Notes under the pieces: model-generated
Seen by the model: the letters and a program-made list of their open reading frames with translations, nothing else
Told to the model about the DNA's origin: nothing
Database searches by the model: none
Program-made: the position numbers and the translations under genes
Part shown: piece after piece, positions 41,215 to 52,600 of the stretch
Layout: the number at the start of each line of letters is the position of its first letter
Numbering within the stretch: position 1 is the first letter of the stretch
Assembly (NCBI GenBank): GCA_038501625.1
Contig: JAZAYU010000061.1
Span: forward strand, 3,584,303 to 3,648,302
Reading direction: 5' to 3'
From: Corbicula japonica
Lineage: Eukaryota > Mollusca > Bivalvia > Venerida > Cyrenidae
DNA length: 64,000 bases

Positions 41215-42300
41215 ATACTATACTATACTATGCTATACTATACTATACTATACTATACTATACTATACCAGACCAGACCAGACCGAGACCCAAACCGAGA
41301 CCGAGACCCAAACCGAGACCGAGACCAAAACCGATACTGAGACCGAGACCCAAACCGAGACCGAGACCCAAACCGAGACCGAGACCCAAACCGAGACCCA
41401 GACACAAACCGAGACCCAGACACAAACCGAGACCCAGACACAAACCGAGACCGAGACCAAAAGCGAGACCGAGACCAAAACCGAGACCGAGACCAAAACC
41501 GAGACTGAGACCGAGACCGAGACCCAAACCGAGACCGAGACCCAAACCGAGACCGAGACCCAAACCGAGACCCAAACCCAGACCGAGACCCAAACCCAGA
41601 CCGAGACCCAAACCGAGACCGAGACCCAAACCGTGACCGAGACCCAAATCGAGACCGAGACCCAAATCGAGACCGAGACCCAAACCGAGACCGAGACCCA
41701 AATCGAGACCCAAACCGAGACCGAGACACAAACCGAGATCGAGACACAAACCGAGACCAAGACACAAACCGAGACCGAGACACAAACCGAGACCGAGACC
41801 CAAACCGAGATTGAGACCGAGACCCAAACCGAGTCCGAGACCCAAACCGAGACCGATACCTCAACCGAGACTCAGACCGAGACCAAGACCCAGACCGAGA
41901 TTCAGACCGAGACCCAGACCTAGTCGAGACTGAGACTATTACTATTACTATTATTATTCTATTACTATACTATTACTATACTATACTATTACTATACTAT
42001 ACTATTACTATACTATACTATTACTATACTATACTATTACTATTCTATTACTATTACTATAACTATACTATTACTATTACTATACTATTACTATGCTATT
42101 ACTATTACTATACTATTACAACACCAGCAACACCAATACCACCACCAACAACATTAACACCACCACCAACATCAACACCACCACCACCAACAACAACAAC
42201 AACACCAACACCCCCACCACCAGCAACAACACTACCACCGCCAGTAACAACACCAACAATGACAACACCAGCAACCAGCATACCATACTGTACTTCACCA
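41215..42300. repeat. Microsatellite/minisatellite block of the HINE
   Basis: ACTAT pentamers (to about 41270), then a hexamer-based minisatellite of GAGACC and CAAACC units (about 41271-41925), then ACTATT/ACTAT (about 41935-42115) and ACC/AAC triplets. The long ORFs on both strands here (TETETQ-, RPKPRP-, SRSRFG- and VSVWVS-type repeats) are consequences of the repeat and not genes. Confidence 0.95.
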
Positions 42301-44183
42301 CGCCACACCACTTTAGGTGGGCAGGGATAGTAGGTTGATGGGTGTCGGATCAGGGGTTTATGGGCTGGGTTGTGTTAACCCTAAAAAAATCTACAATAAT
42401 AAATTAAGTGTAATTTATTTATTTCCTAACTTGGATTAAGAAACTTTTGTTCATGTGTGTTTGTTGGAGGTGTCATAAACTCCTGAATCACTCCCCAGTT
42501 TAAATGAAGCCCAGTTACAATGTGCTTAATAATTCTGACTTTTCGAATAGTCGAGCTTGCAGTCGTTTCCGACTGGCTCTTGTTCTTATAATTCTGTGAT
42601 TGGGCACCTATTCTTACCTATGTTTATTTGCTATGCAAATTTTCAGTTAATTTTTTTTCGTCAAAAAACAATAAACAAGGACCCGGATGCTTTACCTACC
42701 TAGATAAATGTATCATCTATTATGATTAGTACATTGTTTTAGCTAAACCAATGGAAAAATACATTAACTACAACGTAATATAGACCCTATATAAGCACTA
42801 TTTGTTTAAACCAAATCTGGCTCATAGCCCCTTGCTATTTATATCACAAATTTTAACAATTGCAATGTGGAGCTCAGCAAATAAAATCACTGGTTAATAA
42901 TAAAGGTTTACATTAAATCCTTCAACTAATGCAATGTCGAAATTGGCATACAAAAGAAAGCACGTCGAAATATCCGAATTCTGTGCAGTCCGAATTGCAA
43001 AAACTTGAAAAATGCTATTGAAATTTTGTTCGTAAATGAAATGAAACATGTTATTTTAGGGATGAACAAATGCATAAACACTAAGCAGTTCAATATGTTA
43101 CAGTTTTAATAACTAACATCATCTAATATCGATGCTGGAGAACTTAATTGACAAGCGAAGTATTTGTTTTTCATCACGGCAGGGACGGCAAAAATTGCTA
43201 AAACCCGGTGTACCGACCAAGAACTGGCCCAATAGAGGGTCAAAAATCCACATAAATAAACCATTTTACGCGTTTTTCCGAACACAAACTTGATATATTT
43301 GAAAAGTTGAATGATTAATCTTCATTTTTATTACAAATTTATGAATGGGCAATGATTCTTGCCTATTATTGTCCGCAAGGCAAATTTTCAAACTTGTTTA
43401 TTTTTGTACTGAAACAATGTGCAACAGTCCGGATGCTTTGCCCATCTAGATAAATGTATCATCTATCATGATTGGTGCATTTTGTTAGAGAAACCAATCG
43501 AAAATCACGATAAAAACAACGTAATACATACCCTATATAAGCACTATTTTTTTGGACGAAATTTCGCGCAAGAATTTTTCATTATTAATAGTCATAGCGC
43601 GGTTGTCTCCCTTGCGCCCCTCGCTAATAGAGAATCAGACCAAAGCAGGCCTGCGAAATGTCAAAAATTTATCCGAAATCTCAGGATTTTAAGTTAGGGG
43701 AAATCCGGGTAATTTCGGACGTTTTTAGCATTTGCTACTTCCAAAGCTAGACACAATCGAGCGCATGCGCACAATGTACTTTCTATTGTTGTGCATTGGG
43801 AATTTATCTTTTAAGCACTTTGTCGTAACAACAGTATGTGTACTGGGTCCGAGAAGTTGCGAAAATGACATTTTTCAGCAAAGGTGAGAAAGGTAAAACT
43901 CGGACGGTATCTGGAAAATACGGACAGTAGAGAGGAAAAATTCGGACATTCAATATATATGTGGGAAACTTCGGACAGTTAATTGTTTTTAAAAATACGA
44001 GAGTTCGTAGACTAATCTAATTTATTTCAAACTGTTAAATACAGAAGACGTTAAACACACATTCATAATGTGCGACAGTTCATTGATAAATTCCGAAAAT
44101 TTCACAAAAGTTTGTGTATAACAGCGTTAGTACAAGCTTAGAACTACTTAAACATCTATACATTTAAAGCGCTAAAGACTTTA

Positions 44184-44597
44184 TTACGCAGGAACGGCAG
44201 CGGGATTAAATGGGGCAATTCCGCATGTTCTAAAGCCTTGCTTAATGTTTTCAGCAGTTACTGCTTGCTCCCAAGCTTTCCTGAACAGTGTTGGAAAAGT
44301 CCACTTATTCACCACATGTAGTGGATGCTCCACGAGAAAATCAGAGCATTGCTCATTATATGCTGCTTTTAATGGACCAAAAACGGTTCGATCCTGAGGT
44401 TGTAGGGCGTGAGTACAATGCGGCGGCAGCGAAATCAGGATTATATTTTCCACAATGGCACGCTTAATGATTGCCATTGTCTCATGTGAACCGTGACCAT
44501 CCAGTATAAGTAACTGAGGCCTGAAAGGTCCACAAAACTTCAAAAACACTTGATCAAACCACTTTTCCCCGATTTCATCGTCAATCCATCCATTTTT
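44184..44597 (-). CDS. pogo-like transposase, C-terminal part
   Basis: Continues the DDE domain immediately past the HINE with GWIDDEIGEKWFDQVFLKF. The second catalytic aspartate is in LLILDGHGSHE and the third in HALQPQDRTVFGPLKAAYN, followed by FRTCGIAPFNPAAVPA and a stop at 44184-44186. All three acidic residues are therefore present between the two halves. With the HINE absent and one set of T residues kept, the two halves read in one frame, so the HINE is the only visible lesion. Confidence 0.85.
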   Translation of the reverse strand, partial: KNGWIDDEIGEKWFDQVFLKFCGPFRPQLLILDGHGSHETMAIIKRAIVENIILISLPPHCTHALQPQDRTVFGPLKAAYNEQCSDFLVEHPLHVVNKWTFPTLFRKAWEQAVTAENIKQGFRTCGIAPFNPAAVPA

Positions 44598-45756
44598 AGC
44601 TCACCTGAGCACGAAGTGCTCATGGTGAGCTTTTGTGATCGCCTGATGTCCGTCGTCCGTCCGTGCGTGTGTCGTCAACTTTTTCTTCAAACGACTTCTT
44701 CTCCTCAACTCCTGGGCCAATCTTGCTGAAACTTGGCAGGAATGTTACCTGCATGAAGCTTTACCAAAATTGTTCAAATGGTTCCAGTCCATTGCCTATC
44801 TAGGTCACAGAGATTAAAAATAGATTTTGAACATGAAATTTTAAAAAATCTTCTTCTCTGAAACCGTAAGGCCTAGAACTTTGATATTTGCTGTGTAGCA
44901 TCACCTAGTGGTCCTCTACCAAGATTGTTCAAATTATAGCCCTGGGGTCAAAATTGGCCCTGCCCCAGGGGTCACTTGATTTTACATAGACTTATATAGG
45001 AAAAACTATAAAAATCTTCTTGTCTGAAACCACAAGGCCAAGAGCTAAGATATTTGGCATTTAGCACCCTCTAGTGGAACTCTACAAAGATTGTTCAAAT
45101 TATTTCTCTGGGGTCAAAATTGGCCCCGCCCCAGGGGTCACTTCATTTGACATAGACTTATATAGGAAAAACTTTAAAAATCTTCTTGTCTGAAACCACA
45201 AGGCTTAGAGCTTAGATATTTGGCATTTAGCATCCTCTAGTGGAACTCTACAAAGTTTGTTCAAATTATTTCCCTGGGGTCAAAATTGGCCCCGCCCCAG
45301 GGGTCACTTCATTTGACATAGACTTATATAGGAAAAACTTTAAAAATCTTCTTGTCTGAAACCACAAGGCCTAGAGCTTAGATATTTGGCATTTAGCACC
45401 CTCTAGTGGAACTCTACAAAGATTGTTCAAATTATTTCCCTGGGGTCAAAATTGGCCCCGCCCCAGGGGTCACTTCATTTTACATAGACTTATATAGGAA
45501 AAACTTTAAAAATCTTCTTGTCTGAAACCACAAGGCCTAGAGCTTAGATATTTGGCATTTAGCATCCTCTAGTAGAACTCTACAAAGATTGTTCAAATTA
45601 TTTCCCTGGGGTCAAAATTGGCCCCGCCCCAGGGGTCACTTCATTTTATATAGACTTGTATAGGAAAAACTTTAAAAATCTTCTTGTCTGAAACCACAAG
45701 CTGAGAGTACTTTTGTACTCAGGTGAGCGATATAGGGCAATCATGGCCCTCTTGTT
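44598..45756 (+). mobile_element. HINE inserted in the pogo-like transposase
   Basis: Begins AGCTCACCTGAGCACGAAG after a T run. The 3' end has ACTCAGGTGAGCGATA (inverted match to the start), a hairpin AGGGC-aatcat-GGCCCT and CTTGTT. A GTCCGTCGTCCGTCCGTGCG run follows the 5' end. It carries a five-unit tandem core but no microsatellite block. The disrupted ORF fixes the borders to within the shared T residues. Confidence 0.85.
44850..45700. repeat. Tandem core of the HINE, 167 bp x 5
   Basis: CTTCTTGTCTGAAACCACAA recurs near 45015, 45182, 45348, 45514 and 45680, a constant 166-167-bp period. Units are nearly identical, so expansion or homogenisation was recent. Confidence 0.92.
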
Positions 45757-46524
45757 TTGAAATGTCCATACACATTTGTCAGGTGCCTCGCTAACATTGA
45801 ATCCCTGAAGTGCACGTTGTGTTTTGCCTTTAGTTATTATCATTGGAGGCATGTGATTTCCCGATGCACTGATGCAACCCATGACCGTAACGTTAGATGA
45901 CTTGTAGCTGGTCCTGGACATAACGCACCTGTCACCTTTTTCGGCGACAACATTAACTGGGCAATGTTCAAAATTGAACCCCGTCTCGTCGCAGTTCCAT
46001 ATATGGGCTGCTTCGAGTGGGGTTTCCCCCAGAATAGTGCCTAGGTCTTTGAAGTAAGACTGAACTACTTCTGGGTTCATCATTCGTGCCCTAGTTGATG
46101 ACAGCTTTTCTGGCTTTCTCAGAACAAGTTCTGGATGTCGGCGTCGAAGACCCTCAAACCAATCCTTACCAGCCTTAAAGTTCCTGTACGTAGTATCTAT
46201 ACGTGTGCGCTGACATAAAGTGTGCGTACGTCGAATAATCGGTTTGCGTGACAGACCCATCCCAAGCTTGCTGGCCATTTTGATGCTAGACACTATAGTT
46301 TTTTCAACTAAGTCCGGCAACGCTGGTGGACGTCCATGGCGCACCTGCAGCTCATACCTGCCACTGATTCTGTCAGCAATGGTTGACCTAGGAACAGAGA
46401 ACGTTGCCGCTGCCTGACGCACGCTGAAACCACCACTTTGTACAGCCTTTACAGCACTTTCCAGAGAAGTTTGCTCATAAGCAAGTGTTTTACCCCGCTT
46501 TTTATGAATGTACTTCTTCGGCAT
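45757..46524 (-). CDS. pogo-like transposase, N-terminal part
   Basis: DDE transposase of the pogo/Tigger/jerky group. It starts at the ATG at 46524 (MPKKYIHKKRGKTLAYEQTS). A Psq-type helix-turn-helix follows (VRQAAATFSVPRSTIADRI, residues ~30-50), then a CENP-B-like second DNA-binding segment (WFEGLRRRHPELVLRKPEKL). The DDE domain opens with the first catalytic aspartate in IWNCDETGF and continues to APDKCVWTFQN, where a HINE interrupts it at 45756. No stop or frameshift was seen before that point. The remainder of the domain continues at 44597-44184. Confidence 0.88.
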
Positions 46525-47165
46525 ATCTAAAAGTTGAGTAAACAAGCTTTTATTAATAGACTACTCTATTCATTCTGAAAACTATAATACTATTAATCTA
46601 ACGTTTAATGCTATACTGACTCACGTTGGAACAGGTAAAGCTTGAAACATACACACAAATTATTATTATTATTATTATTATTGCAACATGCAGATAGGAA
46701 AAACTAAGTATGTCCGTATTATTCCGACATCAAAAATATCAGGGGGGTAAATTCGGACATTACATTTTTATTAAATTTATTGCATAATCCTAAACATTAT
46801 CCCATAAAAGTTGGTAAGAATTTTTTTATTAAAACTTCTAGAAAGCTTTTGACCCAAATGCACACATCGATGCGGTTCACTTACTTACCTATTTTGCGAA
46901 AAAACGTCAGCCACCGTTCTTGTGTGTATTTTGAAAATTTCCGCCTCGCAGAAAGGCTGCTGCAGGGTGGATTTGAGCATGCATGATTTCTGGTAACTAA
47001 TGACAATGTGACGTCATTGACTTAGGCGCAATAGGTACATTATAGTGTATAGTCAAAGGGAGACAACGTTATTTAACCATAACGGCAGTAAGTGTCTAGG
47101 TGTACGAAACAGTTCGGAAATCGTCCGAATTTTACCGCTGACCGAAATTACCCGGACTTCCCCTA

Positions 47166-47510
47166 CTTCTCCGGATCTCCAGATTTATAGTAAAAATCTC
47201 CGTTTTTCTATGGAATTGCAATAAATATAGATTAATCACACCTAATGGTAAAGTTGTGCGATGTACGTAATAGTTATATATCCTACTGTGGTCCAACATT
47301 TCCTGGTTATTACAAGAATCAAGATAATGAGGACGTGGTCAGTGACATGCTGCCTCAGTGCCTCTGGCAACAGCTATGCAATAACAGCATTTATATATGT
47401 AACCTGTGAAAAAAAAAAAACGGTGTATACTGCTTAAAAAATGCCAATCCGGGCAGGGGCCTTTTTTTCCAAAACCCCCTGAAAAAGCCCTTGGATGCTT
47501 TCACATAACA
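47166..47510. other. No gene recognised
   Basis: Spacer between the pogo-like and hAT elements. Confidence 0.5.
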
Positions 47511-47518
47511 ATAAATAC

Positions 47519-48456
47519 TAGTGATGGGCAATCGGCTGGATTTCAGCATCGGATAATCGGCAAGATCAATCCGATTCAATTATTCGATTAATCGGATATT
47601 ATCAGACAGATATTTAATACCAACTTAAACTAAATTCTGGAACAAATTGTATATATATATAATTATAAGGTAAATAACTACTTTATATTTGTGGAAATTT
47701 TTTTTCTTCTCAAAACAATATGACAAACAGAACAGTTTCATAATATGGGTAAGAAATCCTGTAGCCAATTCATGATTTGTATAGCAAAATTGCTAAATTT
47801 GTAGCAAATGGCTAATGGCAGATTGAGCCCTGGATAAATCGTAAACAATGTTGTGGTAAGATTTTGATAATAACTACAGACAGGTGCAGAATCAGGTAAC
47901 AACAATAATGTACTAGGAATGTTTCACTTATTCTTTTCCTTTGAACACTGGACAAATTGACTTTAACCTATAGTTAACAATAACATTGGGACTAAGTTCC
48001 CAACTGACCTTGATAAGAATACCGGTACGAACTTACCCTTGTTCACGTATTTCTTCTTGCACAATCTGCATACCGCTTAGTTCATATCAAGAGTTTGTTT
48101 TGATGGAGGACCTGGTTTTGTTTTATAAAAACCAAAAACCTTCCAACATTCGGACGTAACCTGTCCTGGATAATCATATATTTTTTTTGTCATTTTCATT
48201 GCTTTCTCCATCGTTGTCTGCCATCTTGAAACAAAGTGCTAAAACCCGTAGAACTCCGTACCAGACTGCTTCTAAATTACTACGAACGACCTGAGCGCCA
48301 GTTGTGAAAACAAATGTGTTGCTGACAGAACTAAAGTAAAGGCCGTAAAGGGCATAGATCAATCAATCGCCGATCATTGGCTTTCGTTGGCGATCGTTCG
48401 TTTTTTAGAAACATGCGACGATTATTCAATTATAGCCGATTATCGGCCCATCACTA
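47519..48456 (-). mobile_element. hAT element, 938 bp, 8-bp target duplication
   Basis: Termini TAGTGATGGGC and GCCCATCACTA are exact inverted repeats. ATAAATAC occurs at both flanks (47511-47518 and 48457-48464). Subterminal CGATTATCGG/AATCGG blocks repeat at both ends. It retains only the first coding exon of an autonomous ancestor (BED finger at 48037-48224), so it is an internally deleted derivative. Confidence 0.9.
48037..48224 (-). pseudogene. BED zinc finger exon of a hAT transposase (ZBED-like), decayed
   Basis: Starts MADNDGESNENDKK at 48224. A run of eight A (48181-48188) has one base too many or two too few; correcting it gives YDYPGQVTSECWKVFGFYKT, then CRLCKKKYVNKG, the aromatic and CxxC part of a BED finger. 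A TAA at 48077-48079 interrupts just before the cysteines. A GTAAGT donor at 48036 closes the exon, so the ancestor was spliced. The histidine pair would have been in the next exon, which is absent. Confidence 0.65.
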
Positions 48457-48805
48457 ATAAATACTACTGTAGCAGTTGAAACATTCGTTTATCTGGTCTA
48501 ATTAGATATTACTCAACATGTGCCATTAAATATACTACTGTCATGTGTCAATATTTTTTTAATTTCATATAATGAATAAATTAAATGAGCAATTTTTTTT
48601 CTTATAAAAGTTTGCCAAAAATCTGGTAAAATTATATTATTATAGTAAAAAAGGACTGATTTAAGCTAAATAACTGAATATCAAAATTTCCCAAAATGAA
48701 CCAATTTATCCCGAAATGGGCATTTTTGCCACTAAATATTGCCAATGACCAGACTTTTTTTCCCAAATAGGCCGAAAAAACCCTGTTCTTTTGATCTTTT
48801 ATCTC

Positions 48806-48907
48806 TTTGAATATGCTAATTTTGTTTGGAGCCCATTTCTTAAGAATATTGTTTCCCTTGAAAACCTTCAAATGAGAGCTACACGTCGCATCCCAGAATT
48901 GCAGATC
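48806..48907 (+). pseudogene. LINE reverse-transcriptase C-terminal fragment
   Basis: Reads FEYANFVWSPFLKNIVSLEN then LQMRATRRIPELQ before a stop, the conserved 'EYA..VWSP....I..LE..Q.RATR' segment of jockey/CR1-type LINEs. Only about 34 codons remain. Confidence 0.65.
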
Positions 48908-49135
48908 TAACTTAACAACAAAGACTAGGAATTAATCTTAAAAATTCAACATGGACTGATTCAATGAAACGAATCATGACCCATGGTATCAATACTTTCA
49001 TGATTCTTATTGGAAAAAAATATTAGAAGAAAAGAAATCAAAATTTAAACATGTATAATTATGTGCTCCACCATTACTTGTTTAAAGTGGTTTTGCTGAA
49101 AACACCTTGATAACTGAAGACAAACTGTATTTTTT

Positions 49136-49330
49136 TAAGCCCATCTAAGATGGGTCGTATTACAGGAACATCCGTGGCAGGCGGCCTCCACAGCAATGTC
49201 CCCTCAATAACTCAAACAGTTGATGATCAATCTTCATGAAACTTGGGGAAAATATTTATGGGCATAATATCTTGGCCATTTTTAATAACCAGCCAAATCA
49301 CTTCAGCCACTACAGAGTTATGGCCCTTTA
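49136..49330 (+). mobile_element. Possible HINE-type 5' head, truncated
   Basis: TTAAGCCCATCTAAGATGGG starts it; ATCTTCATGAAACTTGG and ATGGCCCTTTATTGG are phrases typical of the tandem-core elements in this window. No 3' end is seen. The ATG at 49340 lies in this repeat and is therefore not taken as the TTI1 start. Confidence 0.35.
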
Positions 49331-49416
49331 TTGGTAAAAATGGCAAATTCTTTGATGGGTGTTTTTTGTGGCTCTTGGGCACTCTTGTTAGAATATAACA
49401 ATCATATTTTTTCCAG

Positions 49417-49605
49417 GGACAGCCAAAGAAGTGAGGCATTTTCGCTCCTCAAGCCATATTGTGTGACCCTGACAAAGGAACACTCAAGAGAGAATATTGC
49501 TAAACTGTTCACAGCACTACAATCAGTCGACAAACCTTATCTACAAGACTTGCAGGAGTATGTCATATTTCCACTGAGAATAATACTGAAACATCCCAAG
49601 AAATG
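49417..49605 (+). CDS. TTI1: TTI1 visible exon 1
   Basis: Acceptor TTTTTTCCAG and donor GTAAGT. One base, 62 codons (SEAFSLLKPYCVTLTKEHSR to LRIILKHPKK), two bases. It corresponds to residues near the very N-terminus of vertebrate TTI1, so only a few residues are missing upstream. Confidence 0.9.
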
Positions 49606-52600
49606 GTAAGTTCTTAACCCTTTCCTCCATATATGCGCATTTTTATGCATGTGCGACCAGTGTAGATCCAGATCAGCCGGCACATCCATGCTGTCTGATC
49701 AGGATCTAAACTGTTCGTTTTTTTAATTGTTAGGTTATTTCTGACCAAAATGCGACCAGTGCAGGTCCTGATCAGACAGCATGGATGTGCCAACTGATCT
49801 GGATCTAAACTGTTCGACCATGCAATAAAGGTGTGTATATGGAGTAAAGGGTTAACAGTGAAATCAAATAATCACCTGAGCACTGGTTTTGTTATACAAG
49901 GTAGATAGAAGCCATACATTTCTTCAGATTTGACATTTATTTTTAATTTTAATTAAGGTTCTCATTGAATACTTCACACAGTATATTTTAGACTAATCTT
50001 TTTACTGTTACTGAGAATTATGTTTCTTGTTAACTGATTAAATTTACCATAAATAGTGTTGCACAATGTGATAGATTGGTGTAAAATATAATAATAATAA
50101 ATATAATAGAAGATTACTTTTTTATGTGTTAGTTTGGTATTGTGATTAATGTTTTATTTTTTAAATTTCAAAACAAATATGACTTAAAATGTTTTGTATG
50201 AAGTTAAATTTATGTTATCATCTTTAAAGTCTAAGTACAGTACAGCTCGGGTGTCTTTTACATTTTTCACCTGTCCACCGCGTTAATAAATCAGTCCGGG
50301 TGGAAATTCACCGCGAATATGTCCTTCCGACGCGGTGATTTCCGGGTGATTTGCCGTGATTCGCGGCGATAATTCGGCGGTCATTCTCGCTCTTCTCGTG
50401 TTCATCGTCAGCAGTTTAGCTTCAGGGTCGATCGCGGGGGATCGCGGTGAAAAATCATTCGAGAAACGAGTGTTAATTAACAATTAAAATGTAGTTTTTT
50501 TAATGTAAAACATTCTTTCTTTAACCAATTTGAACGTAATATTGTATCAAAATAATGTAAAAATTTTAGTCGCGTAATCGGACGTGCCGATTCATCAGCA
50601 TTAAACAAAAAAAAGTTGTTTGTTTGCATATCTTCTGTGAAAATATCCAGTTTCTTAATAAATGTAATAACTTTTTAATATAACAGAGCTTGGTTTTATC
50701 ACCAACGCCCGATTTTTGCAAACTGACATAAATTAGTCAATAACTATTTTGAAAGTGCTTACCTGCCAACGTAAGAAGCTTGGGGTTAATTAATCCATAT
50801 AAAACACAAATTATCAACAGCTTTGTTGATTGCCAAACAAAAGTGACACACTACTCAACGACAAATCAACTCTTCAACGAACATTTTGAATGCAATGAGT
50901 AAGTCGTGAACACAAACATTGTTTATTTAAATAACATTTGTCATAGGCATATGCTATTAATTTCCAGCATGTTTTGATTATACAATGTACAACTCTAATT
51001 TGTTTTGAGCAATCTTAATTTTTTGTTGAGAGTTGACAAATGATTCAATCTGTTAAGAATAAAGAACGCCAACGTTTGATCAATAGTTTTTTTACCCAAC
51101 ACGGCACCTTTGATCTTGGAAAATCAGTATTACTCGTCGGCGTTCTTTTTGAAGTTAATAAACAGAAGTGATGATGAAATATACAATGCTGATCACACAG
51201 GTGTTCAAACAGGTGTTGATTGCTCATAAATAAAGATGTTTTGTGGAAGGGATTGGGGAAAAATACTGACAAGATGGATTTTATACATGTAGCTAATGTA
51301 CTTGGCTGTTATATTTCACCGTTATTTATTTTCTCAGCATGTTCGGAGTAATTATTAAAAAGAATATTATACATTTATCTTTCATCAAAATAACAAGTAA
51401 GGAAACGATAAGGTAAGAACGACACAATTTTTATTCACTTTTCTCTCTCGATAATGATCTATTATTTCCAGTTTTCTGCGTGTTTCAACCGCATTTATAC
51501 TCGTATTTTAAATGACATTGAATTCCGATCTGAGGCATAAATACTCTACTTGTCGATGAATTCTTATAATTTGCCGTAAAATAATTAACAATTTAATAAC
51601 CATTATTCACTTTTTAAATGAGTTTACTCATTCTAAAAGATTTTTTTTGTAATGTTTGCAAGCTAGTTATTTTGCAATGACCGTGACAACATACCACTTA
51701 GAAGCATAATTGGCAGCAATTTACGGGGCATGCACAAAGGTGTTTATGTCAACACGGAAGGTGTGAAAACTCCAGTGTTTCAAATAATGGACAATATATT
51801 TGTGCATTGATCAAGTTTAAGTCTTTTCTTTGATACGAAAATACGAACAACATATTTCTTTTTACATTTGTAAATAAATAAATTCGGAAGAATGTCTTTA
51901 AATCGCAGGTAAATCTTCACCGCGATTCGCGCTGATAAACCGCGGCAAATCACCGTGATTTTCTTGTCAAGTGATCGCGGTGGCAAGATCGACGATCACC
52001 CGTGATCACCCGAAAAAAATTGGATGTCGCGTTGACCCTGAAACGCGGTGATGGGTGAAAAATGTAAATGACACCCGACCTGTACTGTATTACATTGAAA
52101 CAACATTTTCATTCTGTTCAAACATTTCATAAAATAAAATTTTGCTAGCATTTTGAAAATATCTACACAATTCAAGTGCTAGTCACATGTCATGATTTAA
52201 GTCAAATTTGCATTCAATGTTAACCCAAATCAGGATGCATGTCCACAATCTAATCTTGGAATGATTCTATATTTTACATTTTTAGTCTATAAATCTGCAA
52301 ATTTTCCCACTATAGAATAATAGACTTGCTAAGTTTCAATGAAGGCTAACTCTGTTTTACAATTTAGTGATTTAGGGGTAAGTCATTGAAAGAGTTGTTT
52401 GTTTCAGCTCTCAGGACCTGTACCTAGACTTGTATACATGTATGGAGTATGTGTTGGGACATACCAAGGTAACCAGGTGGGACCTATTCCAGGATATATT
52501 TCACAATGCCACTTCCATGCTTTCATGTCCTACTGACCAAAGCAAAGGTATAAAATTAAGAAATTTTTAATTTATTTCTTGTTTTCTATATAAAAGTATT

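Larger units (their letters stand above)
40276..42584 (+). mobile_element. Complete HINE with tandem core, minisatellite and 3' hairpin
   Basis: Starts AGCTCGACTATTCGAA after a T run and ends with TTCGAATAGTCGAGCT, the subterminal inverted repeat, then the hairpin CAGTCG-ttt-CGACTG and CTCTTGTT. Inside: four ~175-bp units (AAGAACCATAACTCT at about 40460, 40636, 40811 and 40985), ACTAT repeats, a 650-bp CCGAGA/CCCAAA minisatellite, ACTATT repeats, ACC repeats and a conserved ~280-bp tail shared with 19450-19737. The empty site in copy 2 of the surrounding duplication confirms the borders. Non-coding; mobilisation would need a Helentron replicase supplied elsewhere. Confidence 0.8.
39434..43560. 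repeat. Diverged tandem duplication, one copy split by a HINE
   Basis: Copy 1 (39434-40275 plus 42585-42830) and copy 2 (about 42850-43560) share long collinear stretches: AACTAATGCAATGTTGAAAC / AACTAATGCAATGTCGAAAT, ATCATCTAATATTGATG / ATCATCTAATATCGATG, and CTAGATAAATGTATCATCTA. Copy 1 carries the HINE at 40276-42584; copy 2 runs straight across that position. Copy 1 also has about 350 extra bases at 39490-39850. Confidence 0.75.
43697..47163 (-). mobile_element. pogo-like DNA transposon, 3.47 kb, TA target duplication
   Basis: Ends GGGGAAATCCGGGTAATTTC and (reverse complement) GGGGAAGTCCGGGTAATTTC are inverted repeats with one mismatch. TA flanks both ends (43695-43696 and 47164-47165). 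The transposase lies on the minus strand and is interrupted only by the HINE at 44598-45756. An ATT microsatellite lies at 46663-46683. Confidence 0.88.

Noticed and set aside
41144..41923. Long ORF (259 codons) of TETETQ-type repeats, and overlapping repeat ORFs on both strands
   Set aside because: Produced by a hexamer minisatellite within a HINE; several frames are open at once and no non-repeat coding sequence flanks it.
39434..43560. LTR retrotransposon with long direct repeats around the HINE
   Set aside because: The direct repeats are diverged, not bounded by TG/CA or target duplications, and the HINE has its own termini; tandem duplication explains it better.
49340..49416. ATG at 49340 as the TTI1 start
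   Set aside because: It would add about 26 residues with no similarity to TTI1, lies in a repeat, and ignores a strong splice acceptor directly before the conserved sequence.
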